Counted from the first letter of the stretch, positions 40,794 through 53,115 are shown. The stretch is DNA of 64,000 nt from Arcuatula senhousia (GCA_963971305.1 OZ020305.1:43225717-43289716); one strand, 5' to 3'. Made by a program: numbers and translations. The notes: generated by a model from the letters alone, not told the origin.

Positions 40794-42460
40794 CCGCCGA
40801 TAATAAGGAGACTCCAGCAATAAACACTTTAAACCTCGAAGCATGGAGTCGTCTTCTTCCGAACTTTTACAACGACCGTGAGTTTATTTTAGACGGTGTA
40901 AAGAATGGTTTCTTATTGAGTACCAAATTTGGACCGCATGTTCCTGTTTGTCGTGATAATTATTCGTCTGCTTTTAATAACCGCATCAAAGTTGAAAACC
41001 AAATCAGAACCGAAATAGCACTTGGAAATTATATTGTGACCGACCGTATTCCTACAATTATGAGCTCATTAGGTGCAGTTAAAAAGCCGAATGGAGATAT
41101 TCGTCTTATTCACGACGCTAGCCAGCCTTGTGGTATTTCTTTAAACTCTTATACCTGTGATACTAGTTGTTCATACATGGATATGCGTGACGCTATAAAG
41201 CTTATAAAACCAAATAGTTTTCTTGCAAAGGTCGACCTCAAAAGTGCGTATAGGTCGGTGAGTTGCCATAGTTTTGATCACCCCCTTACAGGCCTCAAAT
41301 GGACCTTTTCAGGTGATAAGCAACCGACATACATGTACGATTCCAAGTTGCCATTTGGTCACTCACGTAGCCCTATGATTTTTCAGAAATTGAGTAAAGC
41401 GGTGTGTTTTATTATGCAATGTACTTATAATGTTATTTGTATAGCTTATCTTGATGATTTTTTGATAATTGCAGATTCTAAGTTTGACTGTAGTAAGGGT
41501 TTATTGTCTTTGATACGTACTTTAAGAGAATTAGGTTTTAATATTAATTGGTCAAAAGTAGAAGGCCCGTCACAGCAATTAACTTTTTTAGGTATTGTTA
41601 TTAACACATGTGAATTGTCGTTGTCTATGACAAATGAAAAGCAAACTGAGTTTTATAATTATTTGTTAACTTTTAAGGACCGTAGACGAGCTAGTGTTAA
41701 GCAAATACAGTCTCTTTGCGGCAAATTGAACTGGGCTTGCCAGATGATCAAAGGCGGAAGAACTTTCTTAAGACGTTTGATTGATTCGATTTCTGGATTA
41801 AAGAACCGTAGTGACAAAGTTTTACTTTCTTCAGACTTCCACGCCGATATATTGTGGTGGATTCGGTTTATGCAAGTGTTTAACGGGACTGTAAAATTTC
41901 TAGATTGTCGTGAAATTACTTCTTTGCAGACCGATGCGTCTTTGTTTGGCGGTGGTGGCTATTACAACGGTGACTATTTTTATGTAAACTGGTCGATAGA
42001 CTACCCTGACATTCAACAGGAACACATTAATGTTAAAGAGACAGCAGCTGTTATTTTGTCCGCTTTTCGCTGGGCACACTTGTGGTCAAATAAAAGTGTT
42101 ATAGTAAGAACAGACAATATGACTGCCAAATGCGTTTTAAACAAGGGTTCTTCAAAAAACAAGTCGCTTATGAAACTTTTGAGACAGCTCTTTTGGCTAT
42201 CCGCTACTTACAACTTTGATATTCGGGCGAAATTTATCAAAGGTTGTGCTAATTCTATCGCAGATGCCGCCTCTAGACTCCACGAAGAAGGACAACTTTC
42301 TAGACTTTATGATACTTTGTCAAGTTACAATTTACTCCCCTTTACTGTGAATGAATTGCTACAACATGTGACTCTTAACTTTTTCAATTACAGATGGAAC
42401 CGGTGGTATCCTGGATTTAGAGGTTACCGTAGCACGTTTGAAAAGCAAGGGATGGGCTAA
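40736..42460 (+). CDS. Reverse transcriptase-RNase H of DIRS-like retroelement
   Basis: Open from 40736, conserved text from NLEAWSRLLPNFYND. RT motifs: KKPNGDIRLIHDASQP, FLAKVDLKSAYRSV (first catalytic Asp), LPFGHSRSPMIFQKL, IAYLDDFLIIA (YLDD), ELGFNINWSK and QLTFLGIVI. RNase H follows at once: SLQTDASLFGGGGYYN (Asp), HINVKETAAVILSAFRWAHL (Glu), VRTDNMTAKCVLNKGS (Asp), FIKGCANSIADAASRL (Asp). RT and RNase H run together with no protease and no DDE integrase, as in tyrosine-recombinase (DIRS) elements. No recombinase is readable downstream, so the element is truncated or decayed. The frame runs over 570 codons without a stop, so the insertion looks fairly recent. Confidence 0.85.
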   Translation, partial: STSKRNAGKKLRIASKPTLTADNKETPAINTLNLEAWSRLLPNFYNDREFILDGVKNGFLLSTKFGPHVPVCRDNYSSAFNNRIKVENQIRTEIALGNYIVTDRIPTIMSSLGAVKKPNGDIRLIHDASQPCGISLNSYTCDTSCSYMDMRDAIKLIKPNSFLAKVDLKSAYRSVSCHSFDHPLTGLKWTFSGDKQPTYMYDSKLPFGHSRSPMIFQKLSKAVCFIMQCTYNVICIAYLDDFLIIADSKFDCSKGLLSLIRTLRELGFNINWSKVEGPSQQLTFLGIVINTCELSLSMTNEKQTEFYNYLLTFKDRRRASVKQIQSLCGKLNWACQMIKGGRTFLRRLIDSISGLKNRSDKVLLSSDFHADILWWIRFMQVFNGTVKFLDCREITSLQTDASLFGGGGYYNGDYFYVNWSIDYPDIQQEHINVKETAAVILSAFRWAHLWSNKSVIVRTDNMTAKCVLNKGSSKNKSLMKLLRQLFWLSATYNFDIRAKFIKGCANSIADAASRLHEEGQLSRLYDTLSSYNLLPFTVNELLQHVTLNFFNYRWNRWYPGFRGYRSTFEKQGMG

Positions 42461-42835
42461 ATAATACGTTTGTTAGACCTGTCAAATCATAACAATATTG
42501 TGTTTTGTTCAGCTTGTTAGACTGGTTTTTGTTTTTAAGACCTAACAGTTTTTATGTCAACGGGGATTTTTTTTTCGGCCGTTAATTTGCCTCGCCATAT
42601 AACTGGGGGTCTTATTGCGTCTTTTGACTTCCCTTATACCCCTTAAACTCCCCCTTTTTTGTATTGGGTTTGGGATTTTAAGTATATATATTCTTTGTAT
42701 AACTGTATGTTGGGGTTAATGTTTGTCAGGGGGTAATTGTAGTTTGATGTTTTTTCAAGCATTATTAAATTTGCCATACTTTATAGTTTGTATTATTCAT
42801 ACCAAGAAAGGTAAAACAAACTGAAAACGTCTCAG
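42461..42835 (+). other. Remainder of retroelement and junction
   Basis: Non-coding and T-rich. A DIRS element should carry a tyrosine recombinase here, but none is seen. The 3' limit of the insertion is not defined; no LTR was found. Confidence 0.45.
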
Positions 42836-43241
42836 AATAAAGCAGTGTGTGAAAATGACCTGTTAAATAACTCTTTTACCTCAAGAACTCAAAAACATAG
42901 AACTATAAAGAAACTGAAACAAAATTTGCCTGCCACGCCAAGAAAGAGAGCGGCTGTACTTACTTCATACTTAAATACAAAAAACAGTCCTACAGTAAAT
43001 ATCATACAAGAGATAAACAAAATACCATCACCGGAAGACGTGAAAACTGTAGAGCTAGCAGAAGCTGTTCTTTTAGACATCAAAACTGTGGTGTCAGAAA
43101 CAAAATTAAAACGAACAAATGATGCACGGGCTACACTTAACATAATGAGTGCAGTTGTAAATGGGGAAAATGTCCAAAATAAAAAGTGTCGAATAGAACT
43201 ATCTAAGAAACTCGGATTCAACACAAGAAGAATGTCAACAG
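42836..43241 (+). CDS. Transposase-like gene, candidate exon 3
   Basis: Acceptor ACGTCTCAG|AAT, then NKAVCENDLLNNSFTSRTQK, LPATPRKRAAVLTSYL and ELSKKLGFNTRRMST. Donor CAACAG|GTAAGC. No ATG opens this frame, which fits an internal exon. The LPxTPRKR block is one I recall from the related uncharacterised invertebrate family. Confidence 0.75.
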
Positions 43242-43619
43242 GTAAGCAAACAAATTGATCGCCCCCAAAAAACATACTCGTTTTGAAGAGTTTACTTTGT
43301 TCAAAAACTGCGCCAAACATTGCATGACATTACAATATACTCTTAATCGTCATAACACAAACTAAAGTATTTATTCTGATTAACAAGACATTTTTTTAAT
43401 ATTCCAAATAGCTTGTAGCTTTAGTTAAATAGTTTTTGGTCTGTCCTTCTGTTCTTCCACCACTCGCGCCTCAGGTTAATGTCTTTTCTAAAAACAAATA
43501 ACGTGTTGACTCGTGAGATTTTGTTGGCTTATAAATAATTTTAAAAAAATGCAATTGCAGCAAGTAGTATAAACAGTATATGTCCTTATTTTTATTGACT
43601 CATATTCAATTTTTTTCAG
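43242..43619 (+). other. Intron of transposase-like gene
   Basis: 378 nt, GTAAGC...TTTTTTTCAG. The phase of the two flanking exons agrees (ACA G|GG AAG). Confidence 0.8.
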
Positions 43620-45604
43620 GGAAGAGAATACGGACAAATGTGTTAACCACAGAAAATTCACCATGGACTTACTCTTTTAGGAAGACCAGATGTGACACTT
43701 TATCGGAAGAGATAAAGAAACAGGTTTATGAGTTCTGGATCGAACCAGAAAATTCGAGACCAACAGGCAACAAAACTGATTTAAAGAGAGTCAGATTGGG
43801 CCCTAAACAATATGCAACTCATATGAAGTATGTCCTCGAAAAAACTCAAACGGAGGTTTATTTGGATTTCAAAGAGAAATTTCCGAATATTAAAATATCC
43901 CAAAGACTGTTCGAAAAATTAAAACCTTTTTTTGTAATACCCGTCCGTCCATGCGACAGAGAAACCTGTTGTTGTAGGTATCATGTGGAAGCTAGGTTTT
44001 TGTTTAAAAGCGCGATGGATTTCCGAAAGAAGAATATCCCAAAAAATAACATGTATCCTATCTACGACCATTTAACAGACTTATTAAATGTAACCCTTTG
44101 CCCAAAAAAAAACGGAGAAAATTTTCATGATTTGAAATGTGTAGAACGCAGGTGCGAGGATTGTGGTATCAAACAGTTCTTACTATCAGAAGAAGAAACA
44201 GCAACCGATGACAAATCGCATGATGTTGAATGGATGAGATACGAATATATAACAATAAAGACAAAAACTACGACCAAGAAAAAACTTTGTCTGGTGAAAA
44301 AGAAAACAAAACCTGGTAAAATGTTTGAATACTTTACTGATATATTGTTTAAATTTTCAGCTCATGTTTTCCGTTCGAAATGGCAAAGCTGTCAGTTAAA
44401 ACATTTAAAAGATAATTTGCCCGAAAATGAGATCATTTGTATTCATGATTTTTCAGAAAATTATGCATGTAAAGACAAGGTCGAAATTCAGTCCAGCTAT
44501 TTTCAAAAAACTGAGGTGTCCTTGCATGTCTCGATTATTTATCGACATCCTGTAAAAGACATTGACGATATGACCGACGATTCGGATCAAGGGTTGATTG
44601 AGGAGCATTTCTTTGTAATAAGTCCTGATCAAACCCACGACCACAATTATACTCACGAAGTACAGAAACAAATTTGTCAGTATTTAAAAAACATCAAATA
44701 CAACTTGAAAACAATTCATGAGTTCACGGACGGGTGTTCTTCTCAGTATAAATCGAGGCACCGCTTCGGAGATGTGAGTTACTCAAAGGATGATTTTGGT
44801 TGTAATATTATAAGGAATTTTTTTGAAACTTCTCATGCTAAGGGAGTTCAAGATTCAGCAGGAGGACTGATTAAAAATCAAGCAGATTATGCTGTTGCTC
44901 GAGGGAAAACAACAATTCAGAATGCAAAAGATTTGTTCGATTTTTGTAACGAAACCTTGATTACACCTAAGCAAACATCATCCTCTTGTAAAAAGCGGTT
45001 ATTCCGGTATGTAGAGGAAATCCCCAGAGAACGAGGAAGGCTATTCAAACCGGTCCCATCAGTTCGATGTATACACCAAATAAAAACTGTAGATAGTTGT
45101 AATATCCTTGTCCGAAACCTGTCTTGTTATACCTGTAGTCAATGTGCCGACCGATGTTACAATAATTGTACTAGTTCTGCCGGGCCGTTTCAGTTATATA
45201 GCCTTAAACCAGAGCAAAATATACCGGACATTTTGAATAACACACAGGTAACTAAAGAGGGTTTTGACGATTTAATACAGCCCGGAATTATTTTAGCCGT
45301 ATTTACAGACTACCCGGGGGAAGATTATTATCTCGTCAAGTGTTTGTCGGATGTGCAAACTTTAGATTCCCCCAAAAACGACGATTGGGGCAACTGTTTT
45401 CAAGTAGGGGCAAAAGTGGTAGACTGTTTTTACTTTGACAAAACAAATGCTAGTCGATTTGAATATAAGTTGTTAAAAAACAAAACAACAATTATTCCAG
45501 TGCTTTCCATAAGGTACATTTGCATCGGCATCGAAACAAAGTATGGAAAATTTTCACTTTCAGAAGATATGCATCTTGACATTTTAGAAGCGTGTGGCAA
45601 GTAA
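43620..45604 (+). CDS. Transposase-like gene, main exon (RNase H-fold)
   Basis: Acceptor TTTTTTCAG|GG; joined to exon 3 it reads MSTGKRIRTN in phase. About 661 codons. Cys clusters RPCDRETCCCRYH (near 43950), CVERRCEDC (near 44140) and CYTCSQCADRCYNNC (near 45127) suggest zinc binding. The core shows ICIHDFSENYACKDKVEIQS (near 44437), VSLHVSIIY, EHFFVISPD, HEFTDGCSSQYKSRHRFGD (near 44717) and ETSHAKGVQDSAGGLIKN (near 44824), laid out like the strands and acidic residues of an RNase H-fold DDE/DDD transposase. A widespread uncharacterised family in cnidarians and molluscs has this order (recalled). Possibly Sola-like, but not established. An intact frame suggests recent activity or domestication. 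Confidence 0.8.
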
Positions 45605-46062
45605 ATAAGAAGTGAATCATGTACAAATAAATTATACCAAACTGAATAGCATGTTAAATATTTACAATAGGGATGTGACAATTAATTTAAAAAAAAAAAC
45701 AAATTAAAAAAAAACCAAAAAAAACCAAAAATTAATAATAAAAAAACGAAATGTAGACATTTTGTTAAAAAAATACAGACACAAGGGGTCCTTCCGCCAA
45801 TAACCAAAATGGACATATCAGAGTCAACAACAAAACTACCGAACCGGGATGATCAATCTCATATATCCAAGAAGAAAACACACAACAAGGCAAAGACACA
45901 CCAGAAAAAACAATGAAGATCGAAAGCAGAGAAAACAACAAGAAATCAAAAAAACAAAAACAAACACTCAACACAATTTTTTACGTTACATGTGTCTGAG
46001 TTAGTAACGCGACGTCAATTTCAGTGTAACGTCAATTAGCATCAACATCGTGCGTAACGTCA

Positions 46063-47069
46063 TAATTGTCATCCTGATCATTTCACATTCGTTTTATCAC
46101 CGCTTCCATGTTCATCTCCCTGACTAACTAGACTGAAGCAATATGTCCACATACCATTCCCACCAGATTGAAATGTAACTGTTTTATAATTTATGCTTCT
46201 TTCTAAAGTTTTGTAGTTTTATCTTTAAGCTCTGGCATTTCCAAACACAAATAAAAGAATCATTTATTGGTTAAGTAGTTTCCCTTATACGTAACAGATA
46301 TTAGAAACACGTCTCATTATTGTTAAATGCTTTTCGATGGCTTGTGTTCTAGACATGACAAACTTCTATGAGATTGTGTTCATACAAGGATTTTGTGTTA
46401 AGTGGAATGCGATATGATGAATCGATACTAATTGTTAGATGGCGCAATTATTGCTATTTCCACTTGGTGTTGTCACCAAACGTTTTGTCCACGCTTTGTG
46501 ATACGTTAATTTCAGTACAATATTGACGGTGCTATTTATCCAGAATTATTTCGTCATTAGAGTTTTATTGAAACATCTATTATGGCACTAGTCAGGCTAG
46601 TTTTGGACTGTTGGAGCCTGATACATGCAATACTTGTAGCATTGATTGAAATCTGTCTAGTCCGATCTTATCTCGCAAGTACTACCAATAAATATATAGG
46701 AGTGGCTGTTTTTGAAGTTTAGATATGTTTTAAAACTACAATGGCGGTCTTCCATGGAAGACAAATGTCGCATGCGTTTAAAATATTCGTTTAACAGGAA
46801 ACAGAGGAGTTACGGGCTTAAAATGACTTTACACCATTTATAACTATAGGAGGAAACTATATGCCAAATATCAAAAGGCTGTGACATGTAGTTGCCCGGA
46901 AAACTTCGACGGAAACTTTAGTGATGCCACAGGACAAATGACGCAAGATGACGGATAGTGCAAAATTTACTCCTATTTGTCGCTTTGCAACACTTTTCAG
47001 GCAATATGAAAAAGTAGCTCTATCGAAACAAAAGAGTACAAAAAGGTTCGGTGCACACAAAACTGATAC
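46063..47069. other. Non-coding spacer
   Basis: About 1 kb with no gene or repeat recognised, between the DNA transposon and the LINE fragment. Confidence 0.5.
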
Positions 47070-47159
47070 ATGAATAAACCAATCAAGACAAAAGACGCGC
47101 AACCTCCCTGGCTGCGCGAATTCGGTTATACATGTATGTTGGAAATAAAAAAAAAAATA

Positions 47160-47560
47160 TTAATGGGAATGTTCAATGATTATAAAGTGAGAAAGGGGAT
47201 AAGGACACAAGGCCAACAAGACCGCCCCCCCCCAAAAAAACCCCAGACAAAATCAAAATATTATGAAACAAGAGAAATATTGCACCAGTACTTTAATGCC
47301 AAAATATTCCAACTATCCATGGACACTGGCTCCATTCCAGACGACTGGCGACATGCCTCTTGTATACCAATCTTTAAGACAGGTGATAGGCATCAGGCCT
47401 CCAATTATTGACAAGTTAACAGCCATATCATGTAAATAACTGAAACACATAGTCCACAGACAGGTTATGGATCATCATGACAGACAGAACATACTGAGCA
47501 AGAAACAACATGGATTCCGGCACAAACGTTCTTGTGTGTGGGAATAGAATAAACTGCCAT
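47160..47560 (+). pseudogene. Decayed LINE reverse-transcriptase fragment
   Basis: FQLSMDTGSIPDDWRHASCI then PIFKTGDRHQASNY is the RT N-terminal block of jockey/CR1-type LINEs. After a stop at 47409 it continues as SCK.LKHIVHRQVMDHHDRQ and KKQHGFRHKRSC. The motif order (DWR..IPIFKTGD..NYRP...HGFR) is that of non-LTR RTs. In-frame stops and frameshifts show it is dead. Confidence 0.75.
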
Positions 47561-48180
47561 CTTCTACTACATCAGCAGGTTCCATCAAAATGTTCCGTGG
47601 GCTCATGAGCAAAGTACCACCTGCCCTGAACATGTAATCCAATACTAGCCTGTTTTAACTGTAAATATCACCCTTTTGGGTTTTTATCCTGATTGCTCAC
47701 GCTCGAGTATAACGTTCCATGGGAATAAACTTCGTATATGACAGAAGAAGAAGAAATGGGTGCTATGAACCTGAATGGATATCTAATATAGATCTGAGAT
47801 AGAGAAAGCCGACAATGACTACATTTTCAGGCCTATTTATTCAATTCTGACTCGTCGGAAGAAGCATTTATTATGTATCCAGAAGCTCTTTCTTTTTTTT
47901 TTCATTTTTTTCAATTCACTCCAGTAGCCAAAGTCATTCAGGGCGTTGTCCGATTGCACCCAATAATACCTCATATACAATCTTTAATCTCGTGTAACTC
48001 ACCATTTTTTTTAAATACATCTAGCAAGTCAGGACCATTTCTTGTTATGTATAACTATCTTATTTTGTCTGACCTTCTTGAACAGGTCCAAGAGTCTACC
48101 TTTTAAAGAAACTTTTAGCCAATGGGTTTTTAAGAGACATAAACAACTACTATCATTAACACGTGCTTTAAAAAAAATAG

Positions 48181-48725
48181 AGGTTCCCAGGAGCCCGAAT
48201 CGTTCACCTGGTCTTTAAACTTTAAGGGTCGCTTGTATGAGCTATTATAATAACCCCTATAAAGGGTCATCTGACATTTTCAAAACAATTAAGACTTTTG
48301 TAGAGCTCAATAAGCTGAAGTTTTAAGCAAACATTAGCCTTTCTCTATCTGCAATAGTTTTCATTCTATAGGGCAAAAACATAACAAAACACTATTTTTG
48401 ACCTATAAAGGGCCATGACCCCTTAAAGAGGTTATCTGACATCTTTGACACAAATGGAGACTTTTGTAAAGCTCAATGAGCTGATTGCTTAAGCAAGCAA
48501 CAGCTTTTCTCTATCTGCAATAGTTTTCATTCTATATGATAAAAACATGAAAAAATGCTATTTTTGACATTTAAATTGTCATAACTCCTATAAGGGGTCA
48601 TCCGACAACTTCGACCCAAATGAAGACTTTTGTAAATTTTTTGATACTGAAAAAGGACAGTTGACTTAGATTTTCGCTAAAAATCTCTAAAACTTTTTAG
48701 AGTTACAAGCCAAAAACAGTATCGT
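48181..48725 (+). mobile_element. Truncated CAGGTGAGCT-type element
   Basis: Starts with AGGTTCCCAGGAGCCCGAATCGTTCACCTGG. It then has three diverged ~155-bp units like those at 1-1075, ending around GCCAAAAACAGTAT. There is no GACGAC run or right tip. Confidence 0.75.
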
Positions 48726-51700
48726 CATACATATATCAACATATCGAAAAATTACGGTCTTGGCCGAATTATCATGGTAATAACTTTAAGTGTTTTCCTG
48801 TTACCCAATTGAGATTTTTACAATTTTTAAAAATCAATTATCACTTTAGGTAACTACATTCATGATAAGTATTTGTGATTGGTGCATTTTCTGAAAATGG
48901 ATTCAGAAAAGTGGCAAAAAATTGTAACATTTTAGAGAATGATATACTATTTCTTGACATATGTTAAATAGCCTCGTTCTGGCTACACAAATACGTAAAG
49001 TGTTGAAACTGTTTTGAATATTGTCAATGAGGTATTAATTAAAAATAAAAAAGTTATATTGAATATGAAATGCTTTTCCCTGAAAAATAGGGTTTTGAAT
49101 ATTATCTTTTTCGGCAGATTGGAATCTGTTCAAAATGGCTGCCATGGTTACCATGGCAACCGTGGTCAATCATGAAAACATTTATTATTTTGTGATCCAA
49201 TGGTCAATTCCAACTTATAAAATGAAATCAGCAAAATCTGAGACATGTCATGTCTCATCCCGGGGTCTCACCCTATCTTGATAATCCTTTTTTTGTTTTG
49301 TTTCCTCAGTACGGTAAATTCCCAGTGTTGATACCAAAATGCAAATGAAGCAGAGGTACCAAAGTACATGTAGGTAAATATAGTCTCAAGCAAACTTTAA
49401 GTAGATCTGTTAAGTGTGGTAATAAGAGTTTCTCTTTTAAAGATGATAAATGCTTTTGATTTCTTTTCACGTATTTCTTTGACTTGTTTTTATTAATAAA
49501 TACAAATGTACAAAATGTTTGCCCATGTATGATCATTTCAAGATTCAAATTAAGTCTAATTGCATTTGTAAATGAAATAAGGAGTTTTAAAACGTTTCAT
49601 ACGACCGGAAGATTTTTAAGAATTCGTTTTAAGACTTCCTCCAATAAAATTCAAAGAAAAAATACGTTTGAAGAGCAATGATCACGCAAGAAAATGTATT
49701 TGATTTTGAGCAAATATACTGCAAAAAATACAATTTAAATTTCCTTATGCATTAAATGTAAGTAGGCTGGCTTCATATGACGTTTAACACACATTTAAAA
49801 TAAGGAAGAATCTTGAAGAGGAATTAAGTGCACACTTTAAGTATTGGGACTCGACGAAGAGTTTTCCCGCACAATCTCTACATGGAATGGGATAGGGTAC
49901 TTTGTCGCCTCCCGTCTGAAGAATAGAATCAACGTGTTTTCCGACTAAATTTCCGTATCAGCTAAAAACTATTATAGTTATTCCAACCGAGTTTGTTCAA
50001 GCAAATCCACATTTTTGAGTGAAGGCGTCATGATTTCCCAACTAGCATCTTCATTGCTTTTCAGTGAGACAAGTTATATAAAATCACTTAATAATATGGA
50101 AACTTCCCATGTTTGATATGATTTTAAACCATATATGCATCATTATTTTGCACTTTTTGTAGTTATAAAGGTTTTGAACACTTTCTTAAACCAAACTCTT
50201 AAATTTTTATTTTTTTTTTAAATTGCAGCTGGAGTTTTATTTTTAAAGACTGATTTAAGTTGCCATTTCTTTTAATCTTTTGAATTGAAAAATAGAAACG
50301 ATGCACTGAAAAGTTTACGTAAAATTTTCGCTTCAGTGCTAATGAAAAATGTTATATAAGTAAAATATATGTTATACAATTTTCAATAACAAGAAGGCGT
50401 TTTTGGTCAAACTTGCACTTTCGAACTACGTGCGATGTTCAATTTTCAATAATGAGTAGGTGTTCGTTCGATTGTCCATTTTACGTAAATTTGGTTGTGC
50501 GATATTTAGTTTTCAAAAATATGTAGGAGTCTTCGTTCTATTGTCCTTTCCAGGGTTAATTCGGTTATGGTGTACATTTCATAAATAATTTTAAAAAACA
50601 ATCAAAAGAGTTTAAAAAGGACTACGTACTATATCTGTTACACACTTTTTAAAAATTTCTAAAAAAAATGCCAATCCACTTGAGAATTTAATTGTTCTTT
50701 GGTACTTTCAACTAATTGTAAAGTAAACACTATAAATAAACAACACAATAAGATAAATGACAGCACCGTGTCAGTTTTCAAATATCTACTTTTATGTTTG
50801 TATTCATTAAAATGTTCCGACACATTGATACTAGCAGAAAATGGACCGATATTTAAACACGAGCCTTAAAATGAATAGCCATTACTGAAATCAAGTCAAA
50901 CATTTATTGACGGGAAGGACAAACTAATGCATTTATTAATAGCAAGCGATCGACCAACTATTAACGCGGTCTACTGTTCTCATTGGCGTTACAGTTTGGA
51001 AGGTAATGAAGCCCTGCTCCTATAAATATTGATGTTATGTTCAAAAACCAATTTCTAACTGTTAATGATTAAAGCAACTTTAGAACATGCCGTTAACATG
51101 GGTTATGATAGGAAATTAATTGGAATTTCTTTACTTTTTGAAAAATTCATTCATAGCAGAACAAAATGTGAAGCACAAACTTTCTATTAAAGTAAGTATA
51201 AATCATTAATTCAAACATTTAGCGATTTTGTTTTAAGCCGATATTTGGGTAAAGTTGAGACTTTTTATTGAAGCTTTCCGTAAGAATCTTTAAAATGACG
51301 AAATTGAAATAAAGCAAAGATCTATGATTTATAAAAAAAAAGTTTAAAACCTCAAGAAATTATAATGTTTTGACCAATCGGAAATGGTAAATGGGTTCAC
51401 ATTACAATATTATGAACTTGAATATTTTTCTCAGAATCATTTAAAGTATGGACTTGAAATCGTGAGAGATTGAAAGTTACAAAAGTGACTTGATCATCTA
51501 AGGTATCATTATACTTAAAGCGGTGCCTAGATTATAAGTTAAAATATCTATTTTAAGTACTTTAAAATTGTTAACACGTTTTGATTTTTTTCATAATTAG
51601 TATTATGTTGTATTATCTTGTGTAGTAGAAATCCTTTTCAGCAAATACCTTTTTTCACACCTCTTATGCGAAAAAGGACTGGAATTAGGCAATCTGACAC

Positions 51701-52109
51701 CTACCTCTAGTTAAAATTACCAGACCCAAAAAGGGCACAATTACATTTGGACTAAAAATTCAGAAATACGGATTTTCATTTGGGCACTCGATGTTTGGAT
51801 TGATAAGACTTAGATGTGGACCCCCCCTTAAATACTGTTAGCACATGTTCAGTTGAACTACTTTCATTTAATAATTATATATATATATGGTTAAAGATTT
51901 TTATTTATAATGAGAAAAGAATAACATAGATTAAATTTTCATTATTATATATTGGGGACATTGGAATAGCCTCAATATATATACATTTTTTTTTTATAAA
52001 AAAATAACTTTAAAGTATAAAACCCCCAAGAGGGTTAGCAAACACAAACAAACAAAAACAATGAACATATAATAATAGACACATAGTACAAAAAAGCCAA
52101 AGAATGATA
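48726..52109. other. Non-coding region
   Basis: No gene recognised in 3.4 kb. Three imperfect ~70-bp units lie at 50372-50580 (TTTTCAATAATGAGTAGGTG, TTCGATTGTCCATTTTACG). Otherwise AT-rich sequence without clear features. Confidence 0.5.
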
Positions 52110-52611
52110 CCACGGCCAGGACCCTACGTCACACGCAAGGATACCGTTTCCAGTTTTTACCGAGATTTCGGTCCGCCTCAAGGTAAGTTGACACTTGGGT
52201 TCTACATGATAACAAATTTATACAGGAAAACTTTCTAGTGCATTTGGTGGCACCAAACTCCAGCTATTTTATCGCTATAGTCGGCCTCTTAAATGTGCTT
52301 TTTTCTATGCAAACACCTCTGTACAGTTCAGAAATCGAGCAAGGATACAGTTTGCATTTTATGCCGATTTTTATTAAGCTGTTGTTTTTTCCATAGTACA
52401 AAGATATTTGCAGTGTATATTTTGTTACAAACCCACCAGAATAAAAATGTATGAGCAAAGGTCCTCTTTTGCATCTAAACAAGGTCTTATGTAAATTACA
52501 AATGACAAAGTCTTAAAATGATACCGTTTACACCCGATCAATTCACGGATACCGTTTGCATTGTAAATACATATTTTTAAAAAGTATATATAAAACTCTT
52601 TATCCTGCACT
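52110..52611 (+). repeat. 502-bp inverted repeat, left arm
   Basis: From CCACGGCCAGGACCCTACGT to ACTCTTTATCCTGCACT. Nearly identical to 54776-55277 on the other strand. It holds GCAAGGATACCGTTTCCAG and TTTCGGTCCGCCTCAAGG. Open frames inside are short and shared with the other arm only as mirror copies. Confidence 0.88.
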
Positions 52612-53029
52612 TTATCGAACTTCAAACCCCTTAAAATAAAAATGCTAAAATACCAATGTAGCTTAAACATATTTATAATCTATTTTCATCTTTCAAAATT
52701 AAAAATGTACATGCGTAGACCTAGTTCTTGCTTAAATTTTTATCGGAGTTGCTAGAATTCAATTCTGGTCGAACTGCTAAAATCATAATTTTTAATTATG
52801 AGATGCACTTAAAAGTGTACGTGGCACAACTGAACACAATAACAACTGAAAAGGTTCGTGGTTCGATATCCGTTTGACATAAAAATTAATGAACCGATTT
52901 TCCAACCGACATTATATGCAATAGTTTACCTAAAAAACAAAACATTGTTGACTGCGTATTTTTAACATTAATTTACCAACGATTCTTAGAAATACAGGGC
53001 ATAGCTGGGATTGAAAGGAAGTGAAGGAA

Positions 53030-53115
53030 TAATTTCAGCAGGGAGTCTGGGGCTGCTCAAGGCCCCCAGTAGGTCCAAGGAAGCGAAGCCCCCGGAAGCT
53101 TCAGGGAGATAGCGT
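53030..53115 (-). repeat. GC-rich repeat shared with 6125-6200
   Basis: The reverse strand reads CTTCCGGGGGCTTCGCTTCC, TTGGACCTACTGGGGGCCTT. It matches AGGAGCTTCCGGGGGGCTTT and CCTGGACCCACTGGGGGCCT at 6130-6172. Confidence 0.65.

Larger units (their letters stand above)
38240..46062 (+). mobile_element. DNA transposon, ~7.8 kb, with internal retroelement
   Basis: A 20-bp inverted repeat at both ends: 38240-38259 is TGACGTTACGCACGGTGTTG, and 46043-46062 reversed differs at one base. Similar ACGTTAC motifs recur just inside. Between the ends lies a transposase-like gene on the plus strand (38711-45604), interrupted by a DIRS-like insertion. No clear target duplication was found, so the outer limits could be a few bases off. 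Confidence 0.7.

Noticed and set aside
40916..42460. Ty3/gypsy LTR retrotransposon
   Set aside because: No protease, no DDE integrase and no LTR pair; RT followed directly by RNase H fits DIRS-like elements better.
52264..52670. Small frames with similar text at 52264 and 54943
   Set aside because: They belong to the two 502-bp inverted arms, and the frames are not conserved between arms.
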